Source of the DNA: Streptomyces scabichelini
GTDB lineage: Bacteria > Actinomycetota > Actinomycetes > Streptomycetales > Streptomycetaceae
Reading direction: 5' to 3'
Assembly (NCBI RefSeq): GCF_011045015.1
Contig: NZ_JAAKZY010000002.1
Span: 78,407 to 142,406, forward strand
Length of the DNA stretch: 64,000 bases
The position numbers and the translations under genes were made by a program. This document shows positions 62,291 to 64,000 of the stretch, one piece after another. Below the pieces are notes generated by a model that was given only the letters and a program-made list of their open reading frames with translations, was not told the DNA's origin and ran no database searches. The first letter of the stretch is position 1; every line of letters begins with the position of its first letter.

Positions 62291-63946
62291 CACGTCCACG
62301 AACACCGGGTTCGAGTAGAACCAGGTGTCCGCCCACGGGTCGCCGTTCCCGGGCTCGTGCGGGATCGGGCCGTGCGGGTCAACGGCAGCTCCCAGATAGC
62401 CCGTTCCGTTGCGGTTTCCGTCGCTGCCGCGCAGGCGGACGTAGAAGGACTCGTCTCCGGCCGTGAGCGGGATGCGCAGGGTGTAGGTCCCCTTCCGCCC
62501 GCTCACGTCCGCCGTGTGCACGACCTTCGTGTCGGGGGCGCGCCAGTCGTCGCGGTCGGCTGCCGGGCCGCGTACCGCGCCGCGGATGACGTCGACGTGA
62601 GCCAACTCCGGCAGGATTCCCTGGGTGTTGGGGCGGGAGGCGGTCGTCACGGTGACCGACAGGGTGAGCTTCTCGCCCTTGCGCACGCGCAGTCGGCCGC
62701 CGAGCGTCACACCGGGTCCGAAGTCGCGGTCCCGCTTCACGCGTATGTCGAGGCCGTCCAGCAGATGCCCGTGGTCGAGCCAGACCCGGCCCGCGCGCAG
62801 GCCCGACATCACCGCGCGGTAGCCGTAGCGGGTCACGCCCACGTGGGTGCGGCTGAACTGGCCGGGCCAGAAGTCGCCCCCGGGCTGCGGCTCGGTCGTG
62901 TTCACCGGGTCGGGCAGACGGCCGGTGTTGTCGAAGGTCTGGCCGGGCAGCCAGTCGCCGTTCTTCCAGGTGTCGAACACCACCCGGTGCACATCGGAGT
63001 TGGTGGTGATCGTGAACAGCTTGCCCTCGGCGAGCATGGCGTCCCACAGGCCGCCGACGGTGGCTGTCATCCAGTCGAAGCCGCCGTAGGTGACGTACGC
63101 GTCTTCCGGATAGCCGGGCCAGGAGTTCGCCGACGGCTTGTTCTCGTACTCGCCGCGGATCGACGTCGGGCCGCGCCAGCCCGGGATGCCGCCGCCCTGC
63201 GCACCGGGCGCGCCCTCCACGCCGATCATGATCTCGGGTGCCGCGTCCCGCCAGTTGCGCATCTCGTGCGGGGAGTCGATGCCCAGGCGCAGCGGGTGGT
63301 TGGCGAGGACGAGTACGTCGTCGACGTAGCCGGTGCGGCGCTGCTCGGCGAGCCACTTGATGGCAGCGACGGCGTGCGCCTCGTTGCGGGGAGTGTCGGG
63401 GTGGGTGGGGCCGCCCGCTGTGTAACCGAGCAGCTTGCCGTCGTAGGCGAGCTCGAACTTGGTGAGGACGTCGACCTCGTGCGGGCCCGGCGCCGCGAAG
63501 ACCGTGCAGTGCTCGGCACCCGGGATGTACCACTCCAGGCCCTGGAAGATCAGCTGACGGGGGTTCGCGGCGCGTGTCTTGAGGATCTCCTCGTGCTCCA
63601 TCTGCGCCCCGTACTTCGCGTGCCCGAAGTTGGAGTGCTCGTTGAACACCATCCAGTCGACACCGTACTCGGCAGCGGCCTGGGCGATCTGGGTGAACGT
63701 GTACTTGGCGTCGTGGCTGTAGACGGTGTGGAGGTGGTGGTCGCCGACGAGGTAGGCGAGCCGCGGGTCTTCGCCGCCGAGCGGGGTCGATTGCGCGGCC
63801 GCGGGCGCGGCGAGGGAACCGGCCGCGAAGGCGGCGCCGAACAGACCCGCACGGCGCATGAGCTGACGTCTGGAGAGGCCCTGCGGATCGAGGGCGGCGG
63901 GGGAGACGGATGGATCCGCCCAACTGGGCAGTTGTTGCTCGGACAT
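62282..63946 (-). CDS. TAT-exported PHP-domain phosphoesterase-like protein
   Basis: 554 residues. Twin-arginine signal SRRQLMRRAGLFGAAFAAG at about 24-42. The PHP metal motif is GDHHLHTVYSHDAKYTF, with VFNEHSNFGH, LEWYIPGAEH, LANHPLRL and TTNSDVHR supplying later His/Asp ligands. PHP enzymes hydrolyse phosphoesters; exported members are thought to act on nucleotides or phosphosugars. The last 150 residues are a beta-rich domain. ATG 63946. Only 54 bases remain upstream in the window. Confidence 0.9.
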   Translation of the reverse strand: MSEQQLPSWADPSVSPAALDPQGLSRRQLMRRAGLFGAAFAAGSLAAPAAAQSTPLGGEDPRLAYLVGDHHLHTVYSHDAKYTFTQIAQAAAEYGVDWMVFNEHSNFGHAKYGAQMEHEEILKTRAANPRQLIFQGLEWYIPGAEHCTVFAAPGPHEVDVLTKFELAYDGKLLGYTAGGPTHPDTPRNEAHAVAAIKWLAEQRRTGYVDDVLVLANHPLRLGIDSPHEMRNWRDAAPEIMIGVEGAPGAQGGGIPGWRGPTSIRGEYENKPSANSWPGYPEDAYVTYGGFDWMTATVGGLWDAMLAEGKLFTITTNSDVHRVVFDTWKNGDWLPGQTFDNTGRLPDPVNTTEPQPGGDFWPGQFSRTHVGVTRYGYRAVMSGLRAGRVWLDHGHLLDGLDIRVKRDRDFGPGVTLGGRLRVRKGEKLTLSVTVTTASRPNTQGILPELAHVDVIRGAVRGPAADRDDWRAPDTKVVHTADVSGRKGTYTLRIPLTAGDESFYVRLRGSDGNRNGTGYLGAAVDPHGPIPHEPGNGDPWADTWFYSNPVFVDVAP

Positions 63947-64000
63947 GGGTGATCTCTTCTCCGGGAGTCGGACACTTGTCGAGCATGGGGGGCGTAGGGG

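Overview
The window is high-GC actinobacterial chromosome, almost certainly Streptomyces. The signs are extreme third-position G/C, many GTG and TTG starts, ATGA/GTGA stop-start overlaps, twin-arginine secreted enzymes, copper palindromes of the CsoR type, and gene neighbourhoods known from Streptomyces. No rRNA, tRNA, CRISPR array, insertion sequence or phage module was seen.

Layout. 1-5.0 kb: 3' part of a complex I operon (nuoK end, nuoL, nuoM, nuoN), probably the partial second nuo set of streptomycetes. 5.0-9.0 kb: copper locus with copA, a CopZ-like chaperone with an altered metal motif, and a divergent secreted two-repeat protein, all around two palindromes. 9.0-17.0 kb: an unusual biosynthetic-looking locus with a CDP-alcohol phosphatidyltransferase, a zinc-ADH-like dehydrogenase, a pterin-synthase homologue without its catalytic residues, a glycosyltransferase, a methyltransferase, a repeat-bearing flippase-like membrane protein, a creatininase-family hydrolase and a GTP cyclohydrolase II paralogue carrying a Tyr-to-Met change linked to FAPy formation. 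17.0-20.7 kb: ornithine-cyclodeaminase-like / FAD oxidoreductase / saccharopine dehydrogenase operon ending in a deleted saccharopine reductase. 20.7-25.6 kb: serine hydrolase, a two-gene graspetide (ATP-grasp RiPP) cassette, and a secreted PAP2/haloperoxidase-type enzyme. 25.6-33.1 kb: a decayed BadF-type kinase, a ROK regulator, a sugar ABC importer without its own ATPase, and a large uncharacterised protein. 33.1-36.4 kb: pentapeptide-like membrane protein, then a serine hydrolase/TetR pair wrecked by deletions, and a SnoaL-like protein. 36.4-41.6 kb: shikimate/quinate use (MFS importer, TetR, shikimate dehydrogenase, 3-dehydroshikimate dehydratase). 41.6-49.6 kb: pentose phosphate operon tkt-tal-zwf-opcA-gnd plus a histidine phosphatase. 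49.6-56.7 kb: AraC regulator, SDR, membrane protein, DoxX protein, GH16 glucanase and sulfatase. 56.7-62.2 kb: IclR and MarR regulators and an SDR/amidohydrolase/acyl-CoA ligase/MaoC catabolic operon. 62.2-64 kb: TAT-exported PHP-domain protein.

The strongest leads are the FAPy-type GTP cyclohydrolase locus (9-17 kb) and the graspetide cassette lacking the usual methyltransferase (22.46-23.69 kb). The window also holds several gene remnants, two loci of exact 10-bp tandem repeats, and copies of a dispersed hairpin repeat. All functional calls rest on reading translations and motifs by eye; no database search was run.
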